Notes under the pieces: model-generated
The model's database searches: none
What the model saw: the letters and a program-made list of their open reading frames with translations, nothing else
What the model was told of the DNA's origin: nothing
Made by a program: the position numbers and the translations under genes
From: Macrolepiota albuminosa
Lineage: Eukaryota; Basidiomycota; Agaricomycetes; Agaricales; Agaricaceae
DNA: 64,000 nt
Reading direction: 5' to 3'
Assembly: GCA_027475525.1 (NCBI GenBank)
Contig: JAMWFC010000086.1
Coordinates: 434,001-498,000, forward strand
In this document: positions 11,180 through 24,016 of the stretch, in pieces
How the letters are laid out: each line of letters opens with the position of its first letter
Numbering within the stretch: position 1 is the stretch's first letter

Positions 11180-12345
11180 TGATGCCAACTGTGGTTTGGT
11201 GCACTAGACATATACGCAGTACAATGCCGTCTTCAGCACCTGGCATATGTGGTTGTGAGGAGTCCTGACAGGGTCCCAGTGTGCTCAAGCAGAGGTGATA
11301 GAACAATGTGCCAGGTGATAGCGCCTCAGATGCTACCTAGCAGACAGTAAGTGTCATAGTTTAAGCAAAGATATAGAAGAAAAGATGAGTAGCGCAGCGT
11401 AATGTGCCTGTAGGTGGCACTGTAAACAATGAAGATGAGAGAGACAAGGCTAGCACCCAACTTAGTGATGAAGTCAGATAAAGCTAGCATGATTTGAATG
11501 CTAAGTGTAACTGGGTGCTCAAGAGGTTACAATTCATTGTTATATACATGTGAAGTAGCTATTTTATATACTATGCGCTACTGTGTTTCCCAAGATAAGT
11601 CCATCTGCGGCGCTACCTCCTAGCACCTCTCCTCATGGTTTCCTTTAACAGTGACCTGTCAACGGCAATCTTTTGCACATGGATGATGGCAACCAATGGC
11701 GTTATGGTGACCAACAGCAACTCTAAATTATACAGGTCTGCTCACTTTTACTATAACTCTGATTGACCAGACTGTTCCAGAGTATGGTCAGAAAATCCTC
11801 GACAGACACCATGAGTGCTAATGTCAGCGCTACTCATTGTACCAGTTCCTGACAGGTCCAGATGTCAGGTTTAAGTATATCCTGTGCTGCTGTCATTGAT
11901 CCTTTTAGACTTCTGATTGAAGTGCCTCGTCAAATGGCAGCATCTACTGCTGACTCCTTCAGGAAGTAATTGGGGTTTGGTTAGAGTCCTCTCCTGTCAT
12001 TGTGTTAGCGCTATACATTCTGAGCCTCCTTTGTCTTTAAACTAGGTGAATGGAGTATGCTGAAGGCCTGGTAACTAGTGAATAGGGTAAATGGATAAGT
12101 CCTGCAATAGAGCGACAGAGCTAGGGCTGCTCTGTACCCAAACTGGTCACTAGAGTCTCCAGTGTGTCAAGTGTTGGTTGGCCTATAATGTCCCTTGATG
12201 CGCTCAGTCCGAGTAGAAGCCTATCAATGTATCGTTCCAAAGTTCCATGTGTTGCTGCTGCAACCATATGACATGTCTGATGACACATTGTTCCTTAACA
12301 GGGCGACCCTTGGCCCTTATGACTTTGGGGTAACAAGACAACAAC
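11180..12345. other. decayed intergenic or element sequence
   Basis: No readable protein domain was found in any frame between the integrase end and the chromodomain. A possible LTR start (TGTCATAG) near 11351 has no partner that I could find. Nothing else stands out. Confidence 0.45.
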
Positions 12346-12521
12346 AAGTGGTTTATTGAGTGCATAATTGGGCACCAGTGGACTGAGCGAAATATGCTCA
12401 AGTTCGAGATATGCTGGTCCCTCAGAGACACAACATGGAAGCCATACTCCTATTGCTTCAAGCTAGCAGCACTTGACCACTATTTGGAGTTGAAGGGCAT
12501 TAAGCACTCACATCAGTTAGG
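12346..12521 (+). pseudogene. chromodomain of a gypsy-type element
   Basis: The frame reads NNKWFIECIIGHQW, then FEICWSLRDTTW and LAALDHYLELKG. The spacing (aromatic W, then W-x6-W, then an acidic helix) is that of the chromodomains that close the Pol of many basidiomycete chromoviruses. Chromodomains steer integration to marked chromatin. The segment ends in GTAAGT at 12522-12527, a plausible intron donor, after which a Q/P-rich frame opens. It lies about 1.2 kb past the gypsy B integrase, so it may belong to that element or to a different one. Confidence 0.6.
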
Positions 12522-12639
12522 TAAGTGTGCCAGTGCTTAATTTGATTGCAGTGCCAATCATGGCTTGGCTGAGTTGGTCAGCAACTGTGGCTGAGACACA
12601 TCGTAAAATTCAAAATTTCTTTTTTCCCTTTCTTTTCTC

Positions 12640-13982
12640 AACTATAGACACATCGCCTATGGACCAGGATAATCAGCAGCAACAGCATGTATCTGAGTTC
12701 TCACCATTGGGCATACTGTTGGCTGAAGAGGGGGGGGGCAGATGGCTCCTCCACTTATCCAAAATGTGCCTTAGTGGAAACAATTGCAATAGGCTGTGGG
12801 CTTCTCACAGCAGCAGCAACAACCAGCAGTGGGCTACCTGCCACAGCAGCCAGTGATCAGTGGCTATCAGCCACAACAACTTATGCAGGGCAACTTTATG
12901 CTCCAGAACGTATCCATGGATAGTTTTCTGCATCATCAGATAGTACAGGGTGCTTATGCACCACATCACACTGAGGGCCAATCCCAGCAAGTCCAGTACA
13001 GGGGGCTATTTAGCCCCCAAGCAATGCCAGGATGGGGGCAGTTTGCCCCCATACTGGCAAGGGGATCAATGGGGACTCATTCTTTGCCCCAGTTTATAGC
13101 CCCAGCACATTATCCTGGCATGGCTGGTGTGCCAGCAATGATGCCATACTCCCCAGCTTGGATGGGAGCTTGGGGTGCAATGCCTCAGCTGTCAGGGGAC
13201 TTCTTATTTCTTCCTTTCTTCACTCCTTATTTCTTCACTCTTCCTTCATTCATTCTCTTGTTTCTTCTGACATTATTTCATTTTACTGTTTCTATTCTTT
13301 CAACACTATTTGTTAGTACTATTCTTAGCCCTTGAGGTGCTCTGGTTCTTTAGCTACCATTCAGACAAGTGTGGGCCCCTCAGCATTGCTTCCAGACCAC
13401 TTATATAAGCCAGAGTTTGCCAGAGTTTGCTCCTTATTTGTGCAATTGTTTGTGTAGGCAATTTTTGAGTTTTTAAGGTTTTGTTGTACTGTACAGTTGT
13501 TTCCCATGCTTCAGAGGCCCCAGAAGTATCCAACCTGGCATAGGGAATCTCTAGACTTGTTCTCTTTGGATCTCCCTCTGCCAGGTGAGTAGCTATCATG
13601 ATATTGTCAGTATATATTCTAATACACTTTGAATGTTCCTTTGCCAGCTGTGTGACTGAGCCACAGCCTCTAGAGGTCGCCCTTACATCAGTATGGTGCC
13701 TCCCATGAGGTGCCCACTGAGGGAGGAAAATTGACCTCCCAGTTGGCCACAATGCTCACTAACAGTCCAGAAGGATGTAGATCATCTCTCATGCTGGCAA
13801 AAACAGCCGGTGAGAGCACAGAAGCTCTCAATACAGAACCAAGCAGCAAGTCTCTGGCTAAAGTACTGATGAAGAGCCTGGACAGGCTCTCCTTGTTACA
13901 GCAGCTGGAGATGCTGCACCAACCCAAGCTCAGAAGAAGAGTTGTGTCCTTGATGCAACAAAGAAAAAGCACACACTGTTGA
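12640..13982 (+). pseudogene. Q/P-rich element ORF interrupted by a solo LTR
   Basis: Low-complexity coding sequence with Gln, Pro, Met, Gly and Tyr repeats runs to 13189, stops at the solo LTR 13190-13687 and resumes at 13693. Removing the LTR and one 5-bp target copy joins the frame as ...MPQYGAS... and continues through a Ser/Leu-rich helix region to a stop at 13980-13982. No domain is recognised. The chromodomain 5' of it and the LTR-like sequence at 16433 suggest it is part of a retroelement reading unit. Function unknown. Confidence 0.5.
13190..13687 (+). repeat. solo gypsy A LTR
   Basis: The sequence is the reverse complement of the A LTRs (starts TGTCAG, ends TTACA, contains CTCAGACAAGTG-like and ATATAAGC blocks). 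It is flanked by TCAGC (13185-13189) and TCAGT (13688-13692), a 5-bp target duplication with one difference. With no internal sequence, it is a solo LTR left by recombination. It splits the Q/P-rich frame. Confidence 0.9.
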
Positions 13983-16387
13983 GCCCATTCACAACCAGGA
14001 CTTTGTCCTGGCTTCCCTCTTCCAGTGCCTGGAGGACAATGGGTACAACATACTCACAGACTTGTCATTCTTCTGCAATGCAGAGGCCATTGTCCTCATC
14101 AGTTGAATGATGAATGGCATGGATCATATGTGTGCTCAGTGCAAAACTGATCTCCTTGCCTTTTTGGCTGCTTGTAAGTAGCAGATTACACCCCCGAGTT
14201 GGGACATCAACTCTAGCAAAAGGGCACATCAGCAAGGAGTGGAGGACATGCCCTCCTGCTCAACTCAATCAAGCATTTCCACTCCCAGCCAGGAGGCCAG
14301 ACTAGGACAGGACATCTTCCCCTATGATGATGTCCCTGTCCCAGCCACCCCCTGTCTGATTCAGCGCCTTGCTAGTGGCACATCTGAGGTCATGTCTTTG
14401 CGACTATTATCCGTGGTATCCACCATGCACTCTGGGGAGCAGAGTTCCTGGGACGTCAGTGCATGCCCCACTGAGGCTAAGGCCTTACAACCCTGAAAGG
14501 ATTGTCAGGATAAGCAACCAGAAAAGCATGCCTATGTCAACGTGAACTTCCCCAAGGATGCCCTGAAAGAGGCTCCAAGGGCTAACATCCTCTTTTTACC
14601 CACAGTACTGGTAGAAGGCTCCTCAGCCCAATATTCTCAGTGTGTGTGAGCAATGGACCCATGTTTGGAGAGTTCTGTCCTGGAGAGGCTGCCATCTCTA
14701 CCCTCTGACAATGATTGGTATGAGGAGCCTGAAGAGGCTTGTATGGAATCCCCTGTGCTGCACAAGACTGTGGCACAACATATGGTGCATGAGCAGCACA
14801 ACAGTAATTGATGAGCCAAGATGGACTGAACTGTTGGGCACAGGATAGCACCAAACAAGGAGCTGCCCTCTTTGAAGAAGAAACCAGGTGCATTCTGATG
14901 TGCTCAGCATGGTGATCTACTATGATCATACTATTGAGTGCCAGAACTCCTTTTTTGGCATAGGGCTAGCTCTGATGTGCTCAGCATGGTGATCTACTAT
15001 GATCATACTATTGAGTGCCAGAACTCCTTTTTTGGCATAGGGCTAGCTCCCCAATACAACTGGTCTCTATTGACCAACACTATCTTCATCGGGCAAGAAG
15101 CCTGCGCAGCCAGGGCCTTTGAGGCCAACAAAGAGGGCAACGCCATGCAAATGCCCCACAACAGCAAAGTGTACCAAGTTGCACCTTGGAGATTCCCTCA
15201 CAACTCTTAGGAGCTTTGCTGGCTCCATGCATTAGTTAACAACTAGTTTATGCCAATTTATCAGCATCAGTTGGGCTATTTGCTGCTCAACAAATTTATG
15301 TGGATGACACTCAACTGTCACCCTACTGTCCAGGACTGGACGATGTCCCAACTACTTGGCAATGTTGTGTACCACACGATTGCAGTATCCTTTGTGAGTA
15401 ACAAGGAGCAGGAGAAAGTCCTGCATATGATTGTGCCTTTGCAGATCTATTACCACAAGGAGAATGTGAAGCTGGCCTTTGTAAGCCTAACTCCTCCTGA
15501 AAGCAGCCATTTGCTTTGGATTACCTGGGCTTTTATGCCCTCTTATATGTGCCATGCACATTCACTGGTGCAGCCTATTTGGCTTTGCACTTGTATGTGC
15601 TATTTGTATAAGCTGCCCATCCAAGTCCATGGTGCATAAGCACCTGACCTATGTGTTTGCATGACCTGGCCTCTACAAAGAAGCCATTGCCAAATATGAG
15701 GTGGCTACGGGACAGCTATTTATGCCCCTCCAATTCCACAACCTAACCTTTGAGGCTTGGGCTGTTGACATCCTGGAGGCCTCTGCCTCTGTTTTCACCA
15801 CTTTGGATGCGTTATGCATCCTTATTTATAACCAGATTCTGGTCAGCTGGGCTGACCATTCGTACATGTATGGGGTCACCTTCTTGACCAACCATCAGCT
15901 TCAGCAGGAAGCCATGGCTATCAACAATGAGAGGCTTCAATGCCTCAAACATTATGGGACTCCCCAGTCTCTCGCTGAGTAGGATGGCTGGCATGAGGCC
16001 ACCATCAGCAATTGACAGTGCCTCTTGCTCTAGCAGCAGGATGACTGTCGCACCTTTGACAATGCATTTTGCAAGGAAATGTATCTTTCCATTAGGCAAG
16101 ACATCTATGCTCGAGAATTGTGGATGTGCCACTATCTGTCCAACAATGGGGATCTTCTTGAGCCTGACAAACCAATGATGGGTCAACTTGTTGACTCCAC
16201 TCTCACACTGTCCCCTCTCCAGGACTACAACAACTCCCAGCCTGAGGCTGAGCCATTGGACACCTCACATGAGCCCGCATCTAAGGATAATCTCCTTGAT
16301 TATGACATGGACGATACTATAGCTAATCCATTCCAGGCTCCCAGAGACTCTCCTATTGCCCCTGCTCCTGATCTACCAACAGCCTGA
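13983..16387 (+). pseudogene. unrecognised long coding relic
   Basis: Overlapping open segments on the + strand (14239-14496, 15250-15639, 15701-15982 and 16079-16387; the last two are in the same frame) have protein-like composition and share no motif I know. The last segment ends in an acidic, Pro-rich tail and a stop just before a G-rich tract and an LTR-like sequence. That position suggests the 3' ORF of a retroelement. Frameshifts, stops and one 77-bp duplication break it. I cannot assign a function. Confidence 0.4.
14894..15047. repeat. exact 77-bp tandem duplication 3
   Basis: Copies 14894-14970 and 14971-15047 are identical; two further bases match by chance. Confidence 0.97.
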
Positions 16388-16432
16388 CTGTCATGATGTT
16401 TTGAAACTGTAATTTGGTCTGATTGGGGGGTG

Positions 16433-16663
16433 TGTAGCATAGCATGCTATGTGGCATTGGCCACATAGCTTTTACTTAGTAGACTAGCTCAATATTATAT
16501 TATATTTATTATAATATTATTTACATAATTATAAATACTTAGTTACCTGCTGCTTATTAAGCAGCTTATTTTGTATTCATTCTACATAGTCAATAGACCA
16601 GACTGGTCTGATTCTGTGTAGTATAAACTGTAAGCCCTCACTGAATTCCATAATTTCGTTACA
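16433..16663 (+). repeat. candidate LTR with strong hairpins
   Basis: The segment starts TGTAGC after a purine-rich tract (GATTGGGGGGTG) and ends GTTACA, so the termini TGTA and TACA are inverted. Near its start it has the palindrome CATAGCATGCTATG and the perfect 10-bp hairpin GCTATGTGGC-ATTG-GCCACATAGC. No second copy was found in the window, so this rests on termini and on the adjacent tract. Confidence 0.45.
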
Positions 16664-17490
16664 TGTTTCTAGAATCAATAATTGGAAAAGTTCAAATAGT
16701 TTACATTAGATTTGATGAAAAGATTACAATTTCCTCTAGTGTTATCATTGAACACTGGCCAATTGATTGGTTCCACTCTCTGAGTAAGCTCACTTGTGCT
16801 GAGGTCAATATCCTCTTTAATGCATGGACATCAAAGACTACTTACTTTTGTAAAATGGACTAGAAGAAATAAAAGATATAGCAGACTGATTATTATGCTG
16901 CCAAGTCAGCTACATTCCTATCATCATTGTACCTACAAAATACTTATCATACTTTATAGCAACACCATCCACCCCTGACCCTGCATCCACAACATTGCCC
17001 ATTAGCAGTGCTTCTTCAGAGCCCATAGAATTGCAGGTCTCTGCTGATTGGAACATGTCATTGTTGATGCCTCAGAATGACCAGGCTAATATTTCTGAAG
17101 CCCCTTCAATGTTTATCAACATGATAACTCCACATACTACTAGCTAAGCCCTAGGCACTATGGTAGCCAGTGTCAGGCAACATAAAAAGCAGAAAGATGC
17201 AGAGATAAAATGGGGCCCATGCAAGAACAAGGCTTCATCAGCACTAATGCTGCCACTGCCAACAACAACAATGAGATTTTCATAGTATATCTGTCTACAA
17301 TGAATAGTTTGGAAATATATATTAGAATAAACTTCAGCTCAATGAATAATCTTATGTTTGATAAAGACAATGATATTAAATGCATGTGAATGACAAGATA
17401 AATAAGTGAAGTAGAACTCAGTATAATCTGCAGAAATTCATTGTTGGAACAGTTGATGTGGCAATAACAAGTAATATTGATAATAGAGGA
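16664..17490. other. AT-rich element debris
   Basis: No gene is recognised. A short open stretch near 16965-17147 (Ser, Pro, Thr and Asn rich) resembles the start of a retroelement gag but is too short to assign. Confidence 0.4.
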
Positions 17491-17822
17491 TGGGAAGAGA
17501 TGATGCCAAGCAAGAATGATGGGCAGTGAGGTGGGAAGAGATGGTGCCAAGCAAGAATGAGTGAGTGGAGGAGTGGGAAGAGATGATGCCAAGCAAAAAT
17601 GATAATGGGAAGCAATGACAAATAATATTGATGGTGGTGTGATGGTGGAGAGGCAGAAGATGATGGTGACAAACAATATTGATGGTTGGTTGATGATATG
17701 CTAAAAAAATGAGAGCAATGACAAATAATATTGATGGCAGTGTGATGGCAGAGGCACGAGGAAAACTGGTGACAAACAATATTGATGGGTGGTTGATGGC
17801 ATGCACAATGGATACTGATGGC
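17491..17822. repeat. two adjacent minisatellites
   Basis: Three units of about 41 bp begin with TGGGAAGAGATGRTGCCAAG at 17491, 17532 and 17574. They are followed by four units of about 51-52 bp that begin GACAAAYAATATTGATGG at 17617, 17668, 17720 and 17771; units 1 and 3 and units 2 and 4 are more alike, giving a 103-bp higher-order period. The long open frames on the minus strand here are a by-product of the repeats. Confidence 0.85.
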
Positions 17823-18062
17823 AGAGAGGTGTGGGAGGTGATGACTACCATGATTGATAGCAGAGGAAGAGGCACGGAACTGAGGAGGAATATGACAAGG
17901 AACTTGAGTTTCTCAGGAGGGGAAATATGCTGAAATATTCATATTTGTTGGCAATCAGAGACTGTTGTGTGTTCATGGGTAATTAGAGCCATGTCAAAAG
18001 GGGGATATCAATGTGCCTACTTAGCCATCATTGTTGTGATGATCAGGTGTGCAATATCTGAA

Positions 18063-18767
18063 ACATACGCATCCCGACCGACCTCAGATATTTTCAGTCG
18101 GCTCCAGATCCCGTTCTTACCGGGCGTGAGGCACAATCGACGAGGGTGGCTGTGATGTCACGGGAACTCCTTTTTCCCAGTCACTCCCACTCTCAGTGTT
18201 TTCGTCGTGTCTTAGCATAGGGTCTACCCGTAAAAGCAAAATATTTTTCCCCGCCTGCCCATCCGGAGGGTAAAGACAGAAAGACAATAAGACAACTTAA
18301 TACAAACGAACATTCGACACCGGAAGAAGGTTACTAAGTGCCAAAGCCCCCGCGAAGGGAAGAAGATCGGTGCCGGACCCTAAAATATTTCTTACCCACC
18401 TACCCGAGAACCTCGCGGAAGGTCGAAGCACGCGGCGCCGTGGCCAGACTTTCGGTTGTCCTCACCCATCCCATCCAGGTCAGATACAGGATCCCGATTC
18501 ACTGATTCGACACCACATGAAACCCGAAAACACCCCCAACACCCCAATTCTCACCGAATCATTTCGCGATGCACCCCAGCCCACTGGAAATGTCACGTTA
18601 ACTCTGCGAGGAAAGTTCCGATCGCTACAGTAACAGCACAGCACTATTATCGCTACTATCACACCAAACCGGCGTAGAGTACATTAGTTACTTTACCCCC
18701 GCCTCTTAGCCATGTATTGCGGCTTGCCGACGGTATAAGCCAATATCATTCATTCATTCATTCATTC
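18063..18767 (+). mobile_element. possible SINE/LINE 3' segment with CATT tail
   Basis: A GC-richer block without a gene ends in AAGCCAATAT followed by five CATT units (18747-18767). A short tetranucleotide tail after a non-coding body is typical of non-LTR retroelement 3' ends in mushrooms. No reverse transcriptase is present, and target duplications were not resolved. It could equally be unique host sequence with a microsatellite. Confidence 0.3.
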
Positions 18768-18931
18768 CCATCCTGTAACGGAATAATGTAAAATCCATTG
18801 TTATTACGCGCAAAGCTAAAACAAATAAAATAATCTAATTCTTGTTCACCCACGCGACGAAGTCAAAGACCACACCCTTTCCGTCGTTCGAGTCTCACGA
18901 CTGACAGCCAGCCAACTGGGGCCGGAGCTTG

Positions 18932-18937
18932 TATAAA
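18932..18937 (+). promoter_or_regulatory. possible TATA box for the carboxylesterase gene
   Basis: TATAAA lies in CTTGTATAAATGCG about 480 bp before the ATG at 19420. If used, the leader would be about 450 nt and could hold an intron (GTAAGT at 19370). Inference from position only. Confidence 0.3.
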
Positions 18938-19419
18938 TGCGCATTTAGTTCGCACGCTGAACTCGAAACACGTTCTTTTGCTGCAGGGGTGGTATTGTCA
19001 GCGGGGTAAGGTTTGCTATTCTCGCTCCCGACGGTTCTCGACAGCACTACACATCGTCCGGTGTCGGAATCTAAGGTGTACAGCCCCTTGTCACCATTAT
19101 TCGCTCATCCCTAAGTCATCTCATCATCTTCAAGGACTTTTCTACATACTGTGCTAAGTGGTCGGCCCATGAAGAACTTGGCAAGTATCATTCAGATAGT
19201 TAAGCGACCCGAGCGGTAATTGACACAAGTCAAGATCACCCCATCACACTGTCTGATCCAGGCATCGTGTGAACATTCCCAGAACAGCACGTAAAGCGTC
19301 CTGGGTACTATGATTGGTTATCTCGCACCTGGAAAAAGAGCTTTATTCCCTCACCGGTCTTCTCCTGGTAAGTACAAAAACACGTCCGTTACCATTCCCC
19401 ATTCTGACCACGTCCTACG

Positions 19420-21808
<2,389 letters not shown>

Positions 21809-22792
21809 TATCGACTGTTTTCAGTATAGGTAATGTACTTATGGCAAGCCATGAAAACGGTACTACTTGTGTATGATCTTGTGTTGTTGATTTCCTTTTG
21901 TATAGCATATAACGTTCTAGCTGTTGCGTGACGCCCGAGATTCACCTAGCACTTTGCCTTACGCATACTAGTGTGCTAGGTGTGACATTTTGCTTAATCG
22001 TATTTGCCCACGATGAACCAGTTGGATTATTTGTTTGTCATGAAGGCAATTCCTTGATAGAGGTATCATGTCCAATCCCAGACAGCATATATCCCTTGAA
22101 AATCATCTTGTTAAAAGGTGACTGATGACACCAGTCAAACCATGTGAAATTTGCTTTGAGTTAGTGAGTATAAAAACTTACCATATTGTACATAAAGTTG
22201 TGTTGGAACTAGAACAATGGGATATGATATAAATGTAACAGGTAGTGAGCTGACCCATCTTTGACTTCGCCGCTCGATTGTGCAAGTATTTGTTGGTACA
22301 ATATTTACATAGCTCTAAACTAGTCTGATAATAAAGCTGATTGGGTTATTTGAATTTATTCAATTATGTACTGGGGGTTGGGAGAGGCCCTCTTTGTGGG
22401 GCGCTCCAATTCTCATGATGGGTAGAGAATATTTGTGAGTCCAATGTCCTGATTAGTGAGTGAGTTAGTGATACGTATGTCGCATCCGAGACATAAACTG
22501 AGAGAATTAAAAACAAATAGTATTAATTCTAGAAAGTACCACATACAGCCGAAAACGGTAAGCTGATATGTGCAGGTCGAAAACCGTAGACCTGACGTAC
22601 CTCAGAAGAAAAGACACCCACCCGCCCACTACTCGAGACAGCCCTAACGACGTCGATAGCCAGCTTGAATGGCAACCGCCGAAACGAGGTCTTGATAAGA
22701 TAAGATCTCGGGCGTGAGGCCGAGACCGATCCCATCAAGATTGATAGGGATCCGATCATGATCGAAGCATGTCGTCACTTCCCTCCTGCAAG
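21809..22792. other. intergenic, no gene seen
   Basis: AT-rich 3' flank of the esterase gene, then a short GC-richer stretch from about 22540 up to the TIR element. No domain or RNA gene recognised. Confidence 0.6.
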
Positions 22793-22794
22793 TA

Positions 22795-22874
22795 CAGTCG
22801 CCTCTGTCATAATCCATACCCTTTCGGGGACCTCTAAAAGTATGGGTTATGACAGAGTATGGACTGTCGCAGAG
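22795..22874. repeat. left TIR and subterminal iterons
   Basis: TIR 22795-22819. Inside it, the motif GTATGGRTTATGACAGA occurs inverted at 22803-22819 and direct at 22840-22856, followed by a variant at 22857-22874 (GTATGGACTGTCGCAGAG). The first two form an 18-bp hairpin with one mismatch. Confidence 0.85.
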
Positions 22875-22962
22875 GACCCTTACATTCGGAATCCGGCCCG
22901 GCATGCCTTCAGCAAGTCAATAAGAGCTTGACAGTGAAATTATTGATCAAGTGTAATACAAG

Positions 22963-23706
22963 CTAGGTAGAGTTCTTTGTAAAGTATTGTAGAATATACG
23001 AAGGTTGGAGAGAGTGAGCTTGTTGAAGCCATAATTGGCGCCTGAAACTTCCAAGGAGGTTCTCGAGCTGTCGTGCACTGGGATCAGCGTCGTCGGCCAC
23101 ATATTGCTGAAGGAGTAGCGAGGCTGTAAGGGCCTCCTGCCATGTTGGTTTTGGTACAGTTTCCCCTTCGATGTCATCTTCTTGGTTAATCTTGATCTTC
23201 TCCGCAGCCTCACGCTTCTTGTGTACTGCATCGGCAATCCCTTCCAGCAACTTTTCCTCACTAATCCATGTCTCACCCAGTCCATCTTCGTGCCTTGGAT
23301 TGAGTAACTCCTCAATATTCATCCGATTATTCTTCGACAAAACACCTCTCTGCTCTAATTCCTCCAATGCCTCACTGAGATATTGAGGTGTACGTTTGTT
23401 TCCTGGACCAGCAACAGCAACAGCATCCTTGACATCTTTTCCCAGATTCATCAACTTCTCGAGCATAGGCTTCAAGTGTCCATCAAGCTTCTCGACACCA
23501 CGCTCATAGTCTGAGGCCTTCTCAAGCCTATCAATCAGTGCTTCTTCATCAACCAAATTCCCTTCATGGTCTAGCCACTCTTCTTCCTCTTCGGAAATTT
23601 TCTCTTGCTTTTGAAGATGGGAGAGAATGTCATTCTTCTTGTCTTTCACCTGTTTCTTGAGTCGGAAAAGGCCTGTTTTCAATACTTCAATAGCTTTTGG
23701 AGGCAT
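22963..23706 (-). CDS. coiled-coil protein inside the TIR element
   Basis: An uninterrupted 247-codon frame starts MPPKAIEVLK. The protein is strongly charged and helical: a Lys-rich N-terminus, an acidic segment (EKISEEEEEWLDHEG, about residues 51-65), then Glu/Lys heptad-like helices to about residue 190. It ends in a Leu-rich segment with ADDADPSARQLENLLGSF and a Tyr-Phe near the end (ILQYFTKNST). The C-terminal pattern (LxxxF-x-RQ-x10-I-x2-YF) reminds me of proteins found beside pogo-like transposons of basidiomycetes, but this is memory, not a search. It has no catalytic motif. The intact frame contrasts with the broken retroelements next to it and suggests recent arrival or selection. 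Possible roles are a DNA-binding accessory factor of the transposon or a captured host gene. Confidence 0.7.
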   Translation of the reverse strand: MPPKAIEVLKTGLFRLKKQVKDKKNDILSHLQKQEKISEEEEEWLDHEGNLVDEEALIDRLEKASDYERGVEKLDGHLKPMLEKLMNLGKDVKDAVAVAGPGNKRTPQYLSEALEELEQRGVLSKNNRMNIEELLNPRHEDGLGETWISEEKLLEGIADAVHKKREAAEKIKINQEDDIEGETVPKPTWQEALTASLLLQQYVADDADPSARQLENLLGSFRRQLWLQQAHSLQPSYILQYFTKNST

Positions 23707-23957
23707 ATTTCCTACACCTCTTGCAAAGGATTCCTCTCTGAAGTGAGTAATTTACACAGAAATGTAAAAATTTGTAATACATCCAACCAGTTATAAGCTC
23801 CGATCTGCCTTAAATAGTTAGAAATGATAAATTTTCAGTTGGTTCCAGGCAAAAGTTGACAAAGTATGGGTTTCATCCCACCCAAAAAGGTATGGATTAT
23901 GGAATATTATAGTTATGTACATACTTCCCCACGAAATAGCTTGGTAGATGCCAAAAG

Positions 23958-24014
23958 GTATGGATTATCACAGAGTATGAGTTATCACAGTATAGATTAT
24001 GACAGAGGCGACTG
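23958..24014. repeat. right TIR and three tandem iterons
   Basis: Three consecutive units lie at 23958-23974 (GTATGGATTATCACAGA), 23975-23989 (GTATGAGTTATCACA) and 23990-24006 (GTATAGATTATGACAGA); the last is part of the TIR 23990-24014. A further partial unit is at 23889-23901. Such iterons are usual transposase binding sites. Confidence 0.85.
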
Positions 24015-24016
24015 TA

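Larger units (their letters stand above)
22795..24014 (-). mobile_element. TA-flanked TIR element carrying a passenger gene
   Basis: The ends are a 25-bp inverted repeat with one mismatch (CAGTCGCCTCTGTCATAATC at the left, its complement at the right), flanked by TA at 22793-22794 and 24015-24016. TA target sites and CAGT termini are features of Tc1/mariner and Fot/pogo-type transposons. The 1,220-bp interior holds no DDE transposase, only the coiled-coil gene at 22963-23706, so the element would need an enzyme in trans. Iterated 15-18 bp motifs sit inside both ends. TIRs and TA are seen directly; the superfamily is an inference. Confidence 0.75.

Noticed and set aside
12204..12431. Minus-strand 75-codon frame
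   Set aside because: It is antisense to the chromodomain, which has the recognisable motif on the + strand.
17173..17875. Minus-strand open frames of 84-167 codons
   Set aside because: They are translations of the two minisatellites and show only the repeat pattern.
22947..23315. Second minus-strand frame inside the TIR element (122 codons)
   Set aside because: It overlaps the 247-codon frame in another phase and has no protein-like pattern.
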